This document shows, piece by piece, positions 1-4,920 of a DNA stretch of 6,214 nucleotides (its first letter is position 1; each line of letters begins with the position of its first letter). The stretch is from Paracoccaceae bacterium. GTDB taxonomy: Bacteria > Pseudomonadota > Alphaproteobacteria > Rhodobacterales > Rhodobacteraceae. The DNA lies in the NCBI GenBank assembly GCA_024644285.1, contig JAHELH010000149.1:1-6214 (forward strand). Direction: 5' to 3'. Below the pieces are notes generated by a model. It searched no databases. It was not told the DNA's origin and was given only the letters and a program-made list of their open reading frames with translations. The translations under genes and the position numbers were made by a program.

Positions 1-299
1 AGCCACAGCGCACCGGCGACGGCCATCACCAGGTAGTCCAGTGTCATCACGAACAGCGCCGTCAGCAGCACCGGCCGCCGGCCCAGCCAGTCCGAGAGCG
101 ATCCGACGACGGGGCCGAAGAGGAACTGCATCACCGCGTAGACGGTGGCCATGACGCCACCCCACAGAGCGGCCTGCGCCAGGTCGCCGCCGGTCACCTC
201 GCGGATCAGGTCGGGCATCACCGGCATGATCAGCCCGATGCCCATCGAATCGATGGCCACGGTGATCAGGATGAACAGAAGCGGCAGGTTGCGGGTCAA
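1..299 (-). CDS. Tet/DHA-type MFS drug exporter, N-terminal part (cut by window edge)
   Basis: The minus strand encodes the first 99 residues of a 12-helix major facilitator transporter; the rest lies beyond base 1. Helix 1 with the segment IDSMGIGLIMPVMPDLIREV (about 16-35) is typical of the tetracycline/multidrug H+ antiporter subgroup, followed by helix 2 (about 50-65) and loop motif A, GSLSDWLGRRPV (66-77). The motif A aspartate (D70) and the GRRP arginines are present, but the usual arginine after the aspartate is Trp71. I place the start at TTG 299-297: no ATG or GTG is in frame upstream, and GAGG (complement of 305-308) sits five bases before it. The family exports small hydrophobic drugs across the inner membrane by proton exchange; the real substrate cannot be told from this fragment, and the name does not prove tetracycline resistance. 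It diverges from the small gene at 437. Confidence 0.85.
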   Translation of the reverse strand, partial: MTRNLPLLFILITVAIDSMGIGLIMPVMPDLIREVTGGDLAQAALWGGVMATVYAVMQFLFGPVVGSLSDWLGRRPVLLTALFVMTLDYLVMAVAGALW

Positions 300-401
300 G
301 CTGGCCTCGGTGCGGGCGATTGCAGCGAAAAGACGCGAAATCCCTGGCAAGCGCCAGCCGCTTGTTCGGCGGCAGGGCCCGGCATCCGGTGGTACGAGTC
401 T

Positions 402-436
402 TTGCCGCAAGAGTTCCGATTTGCTAGAATCGCGGC
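402..436 (+). promoter_or_regulatory. Sigma70-type promoter placing the transcript start on the ATG at 437
   Basis: TTGCCG (402-407) and TAGAAT (425-430) are separated by exactly 17 bases, and TGC directly before the -10 makes it an extended -10 element. Both hexamers match the consensus at their most conserved positions. Initiation seven bases past the -10 element would fall on base 437, the A of the next ATG, so the message would have no leader. This is read by eye; no transcript data are available. Confidence 0.6.
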
Positions 437-622
437 ATGTCGAAAGAAGCGAGACTTGCGACGGAAGACATGCGTGCACGCGTATTCGGCGGCGCCCGCT
501 TGTGTCTCGACAGCCTGAGCAAGGCGGAACTGGAGGCTGTCCAGCCCCTGCTTCTGGCCGGTGAAGCCGAGATTATCAACGAGGCCTGCCGACCCTACGT
601 CATCCGCAAGCTGCCTGGCTGA
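437..622 (+). CDS. Small orphan protein of 61 residues, probably leaderless
   Basis: I do not recognise this protein. It is soluble and mixed-charge, with no signal peptide or membrane segment. It is predicted mostly helical: residues 1-27 carry alternating charges, and 28-45 (LSKAELEAVQPLLLAGEA) look like a helix-turn-helix-sized pair of amphipathic helices. The ending is short and basic (RPYVIRKLPG), with two cysteines at 23 and 52. Support for a real gene is a well-formed promoter just upstream, codon choice like the neighbours (mostly G or C in third position) and no competing gene on the other strand. There is no Shine-Dalgarno sequence before the ATG, which fits a leaderless message. 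It diverges from the MFS exporter and converges on the M20 deacetylase. It could be a small regulator of the exporter, but nothing in it shows a DNA-binding fold. Confidence 0.55.
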   Translation: MSKEARLATEDMRARVFGGARLCLDSLSKAELEAVQPLLLAGEAEIINEACRPYVIRKLPG

Positions 623-670
623 CCGCGCCGACCTGGACGCGCCGGGGCTGGCCCGACGCAGCGCGGCGCC

Positions 671-1819
671 TCACAGTCGCTGGGACAACCGGTCCAGCAT
701 GTCGAGGCAGGCCTGCAGCTGGTCGAGGGCGAGGTACTCGTCGGCCTTGTGCGCCTGCTCGATCGAGCCCGGGCCGCAGACGATGCAATCCATCCCCAGC
801 GACTGGAACAGCCCGGCCTCGGTGCCGAACGGTACTGTGTGGGCGGCGTTGGCGCCGGTCAGGTCGGCCACCAGGTCGCGGGCGGCGTTCATCTCCATCG
901 GCTCCAGCCCGGCGATCTCGCCCACCACTTTGGTCAGGATATCCGCCTCCGGATCGACGGCGCGCATCGCGGGCAGCAGGATGTCGCGTGCATAGCCGGC
1001 CAGGTCGGCCTTGACGTAGTCCGCGTCAGCCGGGACGACCGGGCGCATCTCCCAGTCAAGCTGCGCCCGACTCGCGATGACGTTATGCGCCACCCCGCCC
1101 TGCAGCGCGCCCACATTGATCGTGGTATGCGGCGGGTCGAACCGGCTGCCCTCGGGGGCGCGGGTCTTCAGCAGCTCGCGCAGCGCCAGCAGCCGGGCGA
1201 TGTAGCGGGCGGCGTATTCCACCGCGTTCACGCCGCGGTCTGGGGCCGAGCCGTGGCCCTCGCGCCCGCGGAACTCGGTGGTGTATTCATAGCAGCCCTT
1301 GTGGCCCTCGATGACGCGCATTTCCGTGGGCTCGCCGATGATCGCCATGGCGGGGCGCAGGTCCCTGTCGCGCAGGGCGGCGACCAGGTGTCCCGCGCCG
1401 ATGCATCCCGTCTCCTCGTCATGGGTGAAGGCGAAATGCAGCGGCCGGCCGCCGATGCGCTCGGCGAAGACCGGCGCCATTGTCAGGCAGGCGGCCAGGA
1501 ACCCCTTCATGTCGCAGGTGCCGCGGCCATAGAGGCGGCCGTCGCGCTCCACCATGTCGAAGGGGTCGTGGGTCCAGTCCTGGTCGGTCACCGGCACCAC
1601 GTCGGTATGGCCCGACAGCACGATGCCGCCATCCGCCTCGGGCCCCAGCGTGGCCCAGAGATTGGCCTTCTCGCCGCTTTCGTCGCGCATCACCTCGACC
1701 CGCGCCCCAGCGCTTTCCAGCCGGTTGGCGAGGTAGAAGATCAGTTCCAGGTTGCTGTCGGTCGAGACCGTGGGCGCGCCGACCAGCTTGGTGAGCGTGG
1801 CGAGGGTGGATTCGAGCAT
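671..1819 (-). CDS. argE: ArgE-family (M20) N-acetyl-amino-acid deacetylase
   Basis: This 382-residue cytoplasmic zinc hydrolase has the length and motif order of acetylornithine deacetylase, which releases acetate from N2-acetylornithine. Visible landmarks are SGHTDVVPV (zinc ligand H71, catalytic-site D73), the bridging aspartate D103 in TCDMKG, the general base E135 with ligand E136 in HDEETG, GEPT (E163), GREGHGSAP (H189, in the dimerisation domain) and the late ligand H357 in QAHKADEY. All metal and catalytic positions are intact. A start six codons upstream (1837) is possible, but GGAGG lies seven bases before the ATG at 1819, which decides it. It lies 48 bases after the cytochrome gene on the same strand. 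Many alphaproteobacteria make ornithine through ArgJ, so this enzyme may be salvage or act on other N-acyl amino acids; the neighbours show no arginine genes. The family is certain, the substrate less so. Confidence 0.88.
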   Translation of the reverse strand: MLESTLATLTKLVGAPTVSTDSNLELIFYLANRLESAGARVEVMRDESGEKANLWATLGPEADGGIVLSGHTDVVPVTDQDWTHDPFDMVERDGRLYGRGTCDMKGFLAACLTMAPVFAERIGGRPLHFAFTHDEETGCIGAGHLVAALRDRDLRPAMAIIGEPTEMRVIEGHKGCYEYTTEFRGREGHGSAPDRGVNAVEYAARYIARLLALRELLKTRAPEGSRFDPPHTTINVGALQGGVAHNVIASRAQLDWEMRPVVPADADYVKADLAGYARDILLPAMRAVDPEADILTKVVGEIAGLEPMEMNAARDLVADLTGANAAHTVPFGTEAGLFQSLGMDCIVCGPGSIEQAHKADEYLALDQLQACLDMLDRLSQRL

Positions 1820-1826
1820 GTTGCGG

Positions 1827-1831
1827 CCTCC
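1827..1831 (-). promoter_or_regulatory. Ribosome binding site of the M20 deacetylase
   Basis: The minus strand reads GGAGG, seven bases before the ATG at 1819. The in-frame ATG at 1837 lies upstream of this site and has no such sequence of its own, so the site selects the 382-residue product. Confidence 0.75.
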
Positions 1832-1838
1832 GGCCATC

Positions 1839-1862
1839 GACCGCGGCCCGGCCGCCGCGGCC
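1839..1862 (-). other. Hairpin between cytochrome and deacetylase genes
   Basis: CCGCGG occurs at 1841-1846 and again at 1855-1860. Because it is self-complementary, the two copies can pair across an eight-base loop. In the minus-strand RNA the stem extends by a U-G and a C-G pair to eight pairs. It begins a few bases after the cytochrome stop and ends about eight bases before the deacetylase ribosome binding site. No T run follows, so an intercistronic stabilising or partly terminating hairpin is more likely than a full terminator. Confidence 0.35.
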
Positions 1863-1867
1863 TTGTC

Positions 1868-2230
1868 CTAGCTAGCAGGCAAGCCGGCCTCGATCCAGCG
1901 CTCGATCAGCTCGATCTGCTCGTCCGGCAGCGGGCGGCTGAGAAACGGCATCCGCGGCACGCTCTCGCCGCGCAGGCGGCGGATCAATTCGCTGCCGGCC
2001 GCGTCCCCGGGCACCAGTACGACGCCGCGCTCGCCACCCGCCAGCGCCGCCGCGTGGCTGTCGAGCCGCAGGCCGCGCGCCGCGTCGCGGCCGGCATGGC
2101 ACCTCACGCAATGCTTGGCGAAGATCGCGCTGACGGCGTCCCAACCGGGAGCGGGCGCGTCGGCGCCGGCCGGGGGCGCGCCGGCTGCGATCAGCAACGC
2201 AAGGCAAAGGCCGAAATGCTTGGGCGGCAC
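1868..2230 (-). CDS. Secreted Planctomycete-type c-type cytochrome, single heme
   Basis: This is a 120-residue periplasmic electron carrier. It has a signal peptide with a hydrophobic core at about 7-18 and a likely cut after AGA (21-23). One covalent heme site, CVRCH, lies at 41-45, and a candidate sixth ligand is M94 in PRMPF. The order of elements, namely the heme site, then GLRLDSHAAALAGGERG (53-69), then VPGDAAGSELIRRL (73-86), then the C-terminal helix EQIELIERWIEAG (104-116), matches the Planctomycete cytochrome C (PSCyt1) domain family, normally found as part of large proteins; here it stands alone. The start is GTG at 2230-2228, supported by GGGGAG six bases upstream. It is the first gene of a likely two-gene unit with the M20 deacetylase. 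No redox partner is encoded in the window, so its electron donor and acceptor are unknown. Confidence 0.85.
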   Translation of the reverse strand: MPPKHFGLCLALLIAAGAPPAGADAPAPGWDAVSAIFAKHCVRCHAGRDAARGLRLDSHAAALAGGERGVVLVPGDAAGSELIRRLRGESVPRMPFLSRPLPDEQIELIERWIEAGLPAS

Positions 2231-2236
2231 CCTGTT

Positions 2237-2242
2237 CTCCCC
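2237..2242 (-). promoter_or_regulatory. Ribosome binding site supporting the GTG start of the cytochrome
   Basis: The minus strand reads GGGGAG, six bases before the GTG at 2230. The next start-like codon, an ATG near 2207, is in another frame, and starting inside the signal peptide would destroy it. Confidence 0.6.
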
Positions 2243-2261
2243 GCGGCGGAAAGCCTGAGCG

Positions 2262-2291
2262 AGCCTAGATCAGGTCGCCAGGATTGGGCAA
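2262..2291 (-). promoter_or_regulatory. Candidate promoter of the cytochrome-deacetylase unit
   Basis: Minus-strand TTGCCC (2291-2286) and TAGGCT (2267-2262) are 18 bases apart, which would start transcription near 2255 and leave a leader of about 25 bases before the GTG. The -10 matches consensus only at its three most conserved positions, so this is a modest call. Confidence 0.3.
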
Positions 2292-2334
2292 CGACGTTTC
2301 CGGGTTTTGTCGCCGCGCCCGTCGCAAACGCCGC

Positions 2335-2362
2335 TTCAATTATGAGAACTGCGTGGTAGACT
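2335..2362 (+). promoter_or_regulatory. Candidate promoter of the secreted 192-residue protein
   Basis: TTCAAT (2335-2340) and TAGACT (2357-2362) are 16 bases apart, with TGG before the -10 giving an extended -10 element. It lies in a locally AT-richer stretch. The predicted start at about 2369 would put the inverted repeat 2370-2389 at the very 5' end of the message. Confidence 0.4.
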
Positions 2363-2369
2363 CCTCCGA

Positions 2370-2389
2370 TGCAGAGAATTTCCTCTGCA
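2370..2389 (+). repeat. 20-base inverted repeat in the leader (7-base arms)
   Basis: TGCAGAG (2370-2376) and CTCTGCA (2383-2389) are perfect reverse complements around AATTTC. The repeat lies 13 bases upstream of the GGAGG site and just at or after the predicted transcript start. It could be a 5'-terminal RNA hairpin that stabilises the message, or a dimeric repressor operator. Confidence 0.55.
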
Positions 2390-2402
2390 ATTCAAGGTAG
2401 AT

Positions 2403-2407
2403 GGAGG
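2403..2407 (+). promoter_or_regulatory. Ribosome binding site of the secreted 192-residue protein
   Basis: GGAGG is followed after eight bases by ATG at 2416. The upstream in-frame ATG at 2401 overlaps this site, so it is the ribosome binding site rather than coding sequence. Confidence 0.75.
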
Positions 2408-2415
2408 TGCTTGCA

Positions 2416-2994
2416 ATGAAGATGATTACAACCGCCGGTCTAGCGGCGGCGCTTATCCCCGCGGCGGTGTATGCCGCGGATGTCGATCTCGACGAGTTGC
2501 GTGCGGCGGTGGACAAGTACAAGGATGTCAATGTGGCGCTTGCCGACGGCTACATCACGCCCGACAACCACTGCGTCTCGGCCGAGGGCGAAGGCCTGCC
2601 GGCCGATCTTGGGGCCATGGGCATCCACTACATCCACCCCGCACTGCTGGAGATCACCGCGACCGATCCGCGGGTCGACGGCAACGCCACGCATACCGAC
2701 TGGATGAAGCCCTCGGTGCTGATCTACGAGCCGCAGGCGGACGGGTCGATGGAACTGGTGGCGGTGGAGAACCTGGTCTTCGAGGCGGCCTGGGAAGCCG
2801 CGGGCAAGGACGAGGAGCTGGTGCTGAACGGCCGGGCCTGGGACCACATGGCCGACGATCCGGCTACACCGGGCGACGAGGCGCACGGCTTCGCGCCGCA
2901 TTACGACCAGCATGTCTGGCTGTACCGAGAGAACCCGATGGGGAATCTGATGCCGTTCAACCCGGCGGTGACCTGCGAACACCACCATCAATAA
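2416..2994 (+). CDS. Secreted protein of an uncharacterised family
   Basis: The 192-residue precursor has a signal peptide (1-20, cut after VYA), so the protein is probably periplasmic. The mature part begins with a helix, DLDELRAAVDKYKDVNVALADGY (24-46), then carries GAMGIHYIHPALL (67-78), a strand pair PSVLIYEPQADGSMELVAVENL (99-120), and a C-terminal block HYDQHVWLYRENPMGNLMPFNP (162-183) ending VTCEHHHQ. This pattern (GIHYxxP, LVAVE, HVWLxxxNPxGxxxxxNPxVxC) recurs in secreted hypothetical proteins that I remember from many bacteria, but I know no assigned function. The only two mature cysteines, C53 and C187, may form a disulfide. Histidines 71, 74, 162, 166 and 189-191 could bind metal, but this is inference. 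It is transcribed away from the cytochrome and converges on the ectoine hydrolase gene. There is no lipobox. Confidence 0.8.
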   Translation: MKMITTAGLAAALIPAAVYAADVDLDELRAAVDKYKDVNVALADGYITPDNHCVSAEGEGLPADLGAMGIHYIHPALLEITATDPRVDGNATHTDWMKPSVLIYEPQADGSMELVAVENLVFEAAWEAAGKDEELVLNGRAWDHMADDPATPGDEAHGFAPHYDQHVWLYRENPMGNLMPFNPAVTCEHHHQ

Positions 2995-3002
2995 GCCCGC
3001 GC

Positions 3003-3027
3003 GGCGCGCGGCCCTGCGTCGCGCGCC
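3003..3027. terminator. Hairpin between convergent genes, possible two-way terminator
   Basis: GGCGCGCG (3003-3010) and CGCGCGCC (3020-3027) pair perfectly over eight bases around a nine-base loop. It sits between the stop of the secreted-protein gene (2994) and that of the ectoine hydrolase gene (3037), where a terminator for both would be expected. No T run follows on the plus strand and only a weak TTATT on the minus strand, so intrinsic termination is uncertain. Confidence 0.45.
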
Positions 3028-3036
3028 ACCCCGGGT

Positions 3037-4221
3037 TCATCCCTTCACCACAAGCTTGCGCGGCAGGTTGCAGAACGGCTGCGCCGGGCCGTCCTCGGCG
3101 ATCAGGATCGGCTCGGTGATCTCGAGCCCCCAGTCGTCCATCCAGATGCCCGGCATGAAGTGAAAGCACATGCCGGGACGCAGCACCGTCTCGTCCTCGT
3201 CGCGCAGCGAGATGGTGCGCTCGCCCCAGTCGGGCGGATAGCTGAGCCCGATGGAATAGCCGCAGCGCGCGCCGCGGTCGATGCCGGCGCGCTCCATCGC
3301 CGCGCCTAGCGCGCGGGCGATATCGCCGGCGGTGTTGCCGGGCCGCGCCGCGTCGATGCCGGCTTCCAGCCCCTCGACCAGCGCCGTCTCGGCACGCAGG
3401 ATCGCGTCGTGCGGCTGGCCCAGGAACACCGTGCGCGAGACCGGCACGTGATAGCGGCGGTAGCAGCCGGCGAGCTCGAAAAACGTGGCTTCGCCTCTCT
3501 TCATCGGCGCGCCGTTCCAGGTCAGGTGCGAGGCCGCGGCATCGGCGCCCGAGGGCATCAGCGGCACGATCGCCGGGTAGTCGCCCCAATCCTCGTCCAC
3601 GCCGACGATGCCGGCCGAGACGATCCCCGCCGCCAGCTCGTTCTTGCGCAGGCCCGGGCGCGCGGTTTCCAGCGCATAGGTCTGGATCTTCTCGGAAATC
3701 CGCGCCGCCTTGCGCATGAAGGCCAGCTCTTCGTCCGACTTCACCGCGCGCTGCCAGTTCACCAGGGCGGTGGCGTCGGAAACCGTCGCCTCGGGCAGCG
3801 CCGCAACGAGTTCCTGATGCGCCTTGGCCGAGTAGTAGTAGTTCTCCATCTCGACGCCGATGCGGGCCTTGGACAGGCCGAGATCGGACAGCACGCCGGC
3901 CAGGTGCTGCATCGGGTGGCGGGTGGTCGATTGCACGAACTGGTCGGGATAGCCGACGATGTCGGTGCGATCGGTAGCGACGGTGCGCAGGGCGCCCTGC
4001 GCGTCCATCCGCCGGCCCCACCAGACCGGCTTGCCGTTTTTCGGCAGGATCACCGCCTGGTGCACGTAGAACGACCAGCCGTCATAACCCGTCAGCCAGG
4101 CCTGGTTCGACGGGTCGGTGGCGATCATCACGTCAAGCCCGGCGCGATCCATCGCGGCGCGGGTCAGATGCAGGCGGCGGTCGTATTCGGCGGCGGAGAA
4201 GGGCGGTATCGCGTCGGCCAT
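3037..4221 (-). CDS. doeA: Ectoine hydrolase (M24 fold, DoeA/EutD type)
   Basis: This 394-residue cytoplasmic protein has the creatinase/prolidase two-domain plan. Near-diagnostic stretches recall DoeA/EutD: DPSNQAWLTGYDGWSFYVHQ (36-55), YPDQFVQSTTRHPM (91-104), DATALVNWQRAVKS (149-162), GDYPAIVPLMPSGADA (213-228), FFELAGCYRRYHVPVSRTVFLG (247-268) and GLSYPPDWGERTISLR (325-340). DoeA opens the ectoine ring to N-acetyl-2,4-diaminobutyrate so the osmolyte can be used for carbon and nitrogen. Of the five classical M24 metal ligands, the first Asp is E249, the second is P260, the His is Y322 and the first Glu is M356, so it is unlikely to be a metal peptidase. As I recall, EutD works without metal through a glutamate at this position. 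Start by similarity; the Shine-Dalgarno is weak. No doeB, doeC, doeD, transporter or enuR gene lies here, so a related substrate is possible. Confidence 0.85.
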   Translation of the reverse strand: MADAIPPFSAAEYDRRLHLTRAAMDRAGLDVMIATDPSNQAWLTGYDGWSFYVHQAVILPKNGKPVWWGRRMDAQGALRTVATDRTDIVGYPDQFVQSTTRHPMQHLAGVLSDLGLSKARIGVEMENYYYSAKAHQELVAALPEATVSDATALVNWQRAVKSDEELAFMRKAARISEKIQTYALETARPGLRKNELAAGIVSAGIVGVDEDWGDYPAIVPLMPSGADAAASHLTWNGAPMKRGEATFFELAGCYRRYHVPVSRTVFLGQPHDAILRAETALVEGLEAGIDAARPGNTAGDIARALGAAMERAGIDRGARCGYSIGLSYPPDWGERTISLRDEDETVLRPGMCFHFMPGIWMDDWGLEITEPILIAEDGPAQPFCNLPRKLVVKG

Positions 4222-4227
4222 GGCCGC

Positions 4228-4256
4228 AGCCTAGCGCAGCGGGGCCGGGGCTGGAT
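4228..4256 (-). promoter_or_regulatory. Possible near-leaderless promoter of the ectoine hydrolase gene
   Basis: The minus strand carries TAGGCT (4233-4228) exactly six bases before the ATG at 4221, the same spacing as for the gene at 437, and the ATG has only a weak AGG as a ribosome site. The -35 position (4256-4251, ATCCAG) is poor and coincides with one arm of the inverted repeat 4251-4269, so an activator or repressor may act there. Confidence 0.25.
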
Positions 4257-4269
4257 AGCCGGAATCCAG
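4251..4269. repeat. Inverted repeat in the doeA / lipoprotein divergent region
   Basis: CTGGAT (4251-4256) and ATCCAG (4264-4269) are perfect reverse complements separated by seven bases. This 19-base palindrome lies 30 bases upstream of the ectoine hydrolase start, where a dimeric regulator could bind. In DNA of this composition short palindromes also arise by chance. Confidence 0.3.
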
Positions 4270-4359
4270 GCCGGCGGCGTCCTGCCGGTCGCAGTGGACC
4301 CCGGCGCCGCCGCCGTGCTAGGTGTGCCGCACCACTGCAACGAACTCCGCGAGACAGAC

Positions 4360-4896
4360 ATGACCCTGCCGGCCACCTTTCGGACCGCCCTTCTGGCGGC
4401 TGCCGCGCTGGCGCTGACGGCGTGCCAGCCCGGGGCGCTGCCGGGGGCGGGCGTCGTCAACCGCGCTGGGTTCAAGGCGAACTACCTCGTGGCGCGCGCC
4501 GCGCTGGAGAAGGGCCAGTACGGCCGGGCGTCGCGGCAATATGCCGGCCTGTTGCCCAAGGCCGGGCCTTTGGCGCCGCGGATCCGGCTGGAATACGCAC
4601 ATTCCCTGCTGCGCGAGGGCAAGTTCGAGAAGGCCAGCGAAGAGGCCCGCGTGGTGGCCTCGCAGCTCGACGGGCGCGGGCGCTCGGCGGCGCTGGCGGT
4701 GCAGGCCACCGCCGACCAGGAGATCGGCCGCGCCGCGATCAACCGATCGGAAATGACCGCCGAGGCGGTCCAGCGGCTGGTCGCCGCCCGCGACGCCTTC
4801 GACGAGGTGCTGACGAAGCATCCCGACCTCGACCCCCTGGGCGGGCTGAAGCTGCGCCGCAAGACGCTGGACGTCGAATTGTCGACGATCCGCTAG
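4360..4896 (+). CDS. TPR-repeat outer-membrane lipoprotein
   Basis: This 178-residue protein begins with a lipoprotein signal: a hydrophobic run at 9-19, then a lipobox LTAC with the lipidated cysteine at 22. Gln at the next position argues for sorting to the outer membrane. The mature part is helical with TPR-like units: residues 43-64 (ARAALEKGQYGRASRQYAGLL) and 77-102 (LEYAHSLLREGKFEKASEEA with its tail). A longer C-terminal region (134-178) ends in KTLDVELSTIR. The frame is open far upstream, but only the ATG at 4360 precedes a lipoprotein signal, and the upstream part lies antisense to doeA. The ribosome site is weak (GAG six bases upstream), and TGGACC-N18-TAGGTG at 4295-4324 is a poor promoter candidate. 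The prepilin peptidase gene follows after 24 bases, suggesting an operon. A role like the TPR pilotin PilF, helping place a secretin, is an inference from that neighbour. Confidence 0.75.
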   Translation: MTLPATFRTALLAAAALALTACQPGALPGAGVVNRAGFKANYLVARAALEKGQYGRASRQYAGLLPKAGPLAPRIRLEYAHSLLREGKFEKASEEARVVASQLDGRGRSAALAVQATADQEIGRAAINRSEMTAEAVQRLVAARDAFDEVLTKHPDLDPLGGLKLRRKTLDVELSTIR

Positions 4897-4920
4897 GCGG
4901 GCGCCGGGCAGGGTCCGACG

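Noticed and set aside
145..564. Plus-strand open frame of 139 codons
   Set aside because: It runs antisense to the MFS exporter and out of frame with the small gene at 437; its composition is shadow-like.
639..669. Possible terminator between the small gene and the deacetylase gene (GCGCCG with CGGCGC)
   Set aside because: Six pairs over a 19-base loop with no T run on either strand is no better than chance in this GC-rich DNA.
671..2230. Arginine biosynthesis operon around the argE-like gene
   Set aside because: No other arginine gene is present; the partner gene encodes a cytochrome.
749..2359. Very long plus-strand open frame (536 codons) across the deacetylase and cytochrome genes
   Set aside because: It lies antisense to two genes with clear catalytic and heme motifs; its translation is rich in Arg, His, Gln and Gly with no domain. 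Long antisense frames are common in GC-rich DNA.
3409..4359. Upstream extension of the lipoprotein frame to 3409
   Set aside because: The extension is antisense to the ectoine hydrolase gene and would bury the lipoprotein signal inside the protein; the ATG at 4360 is the sensible start.
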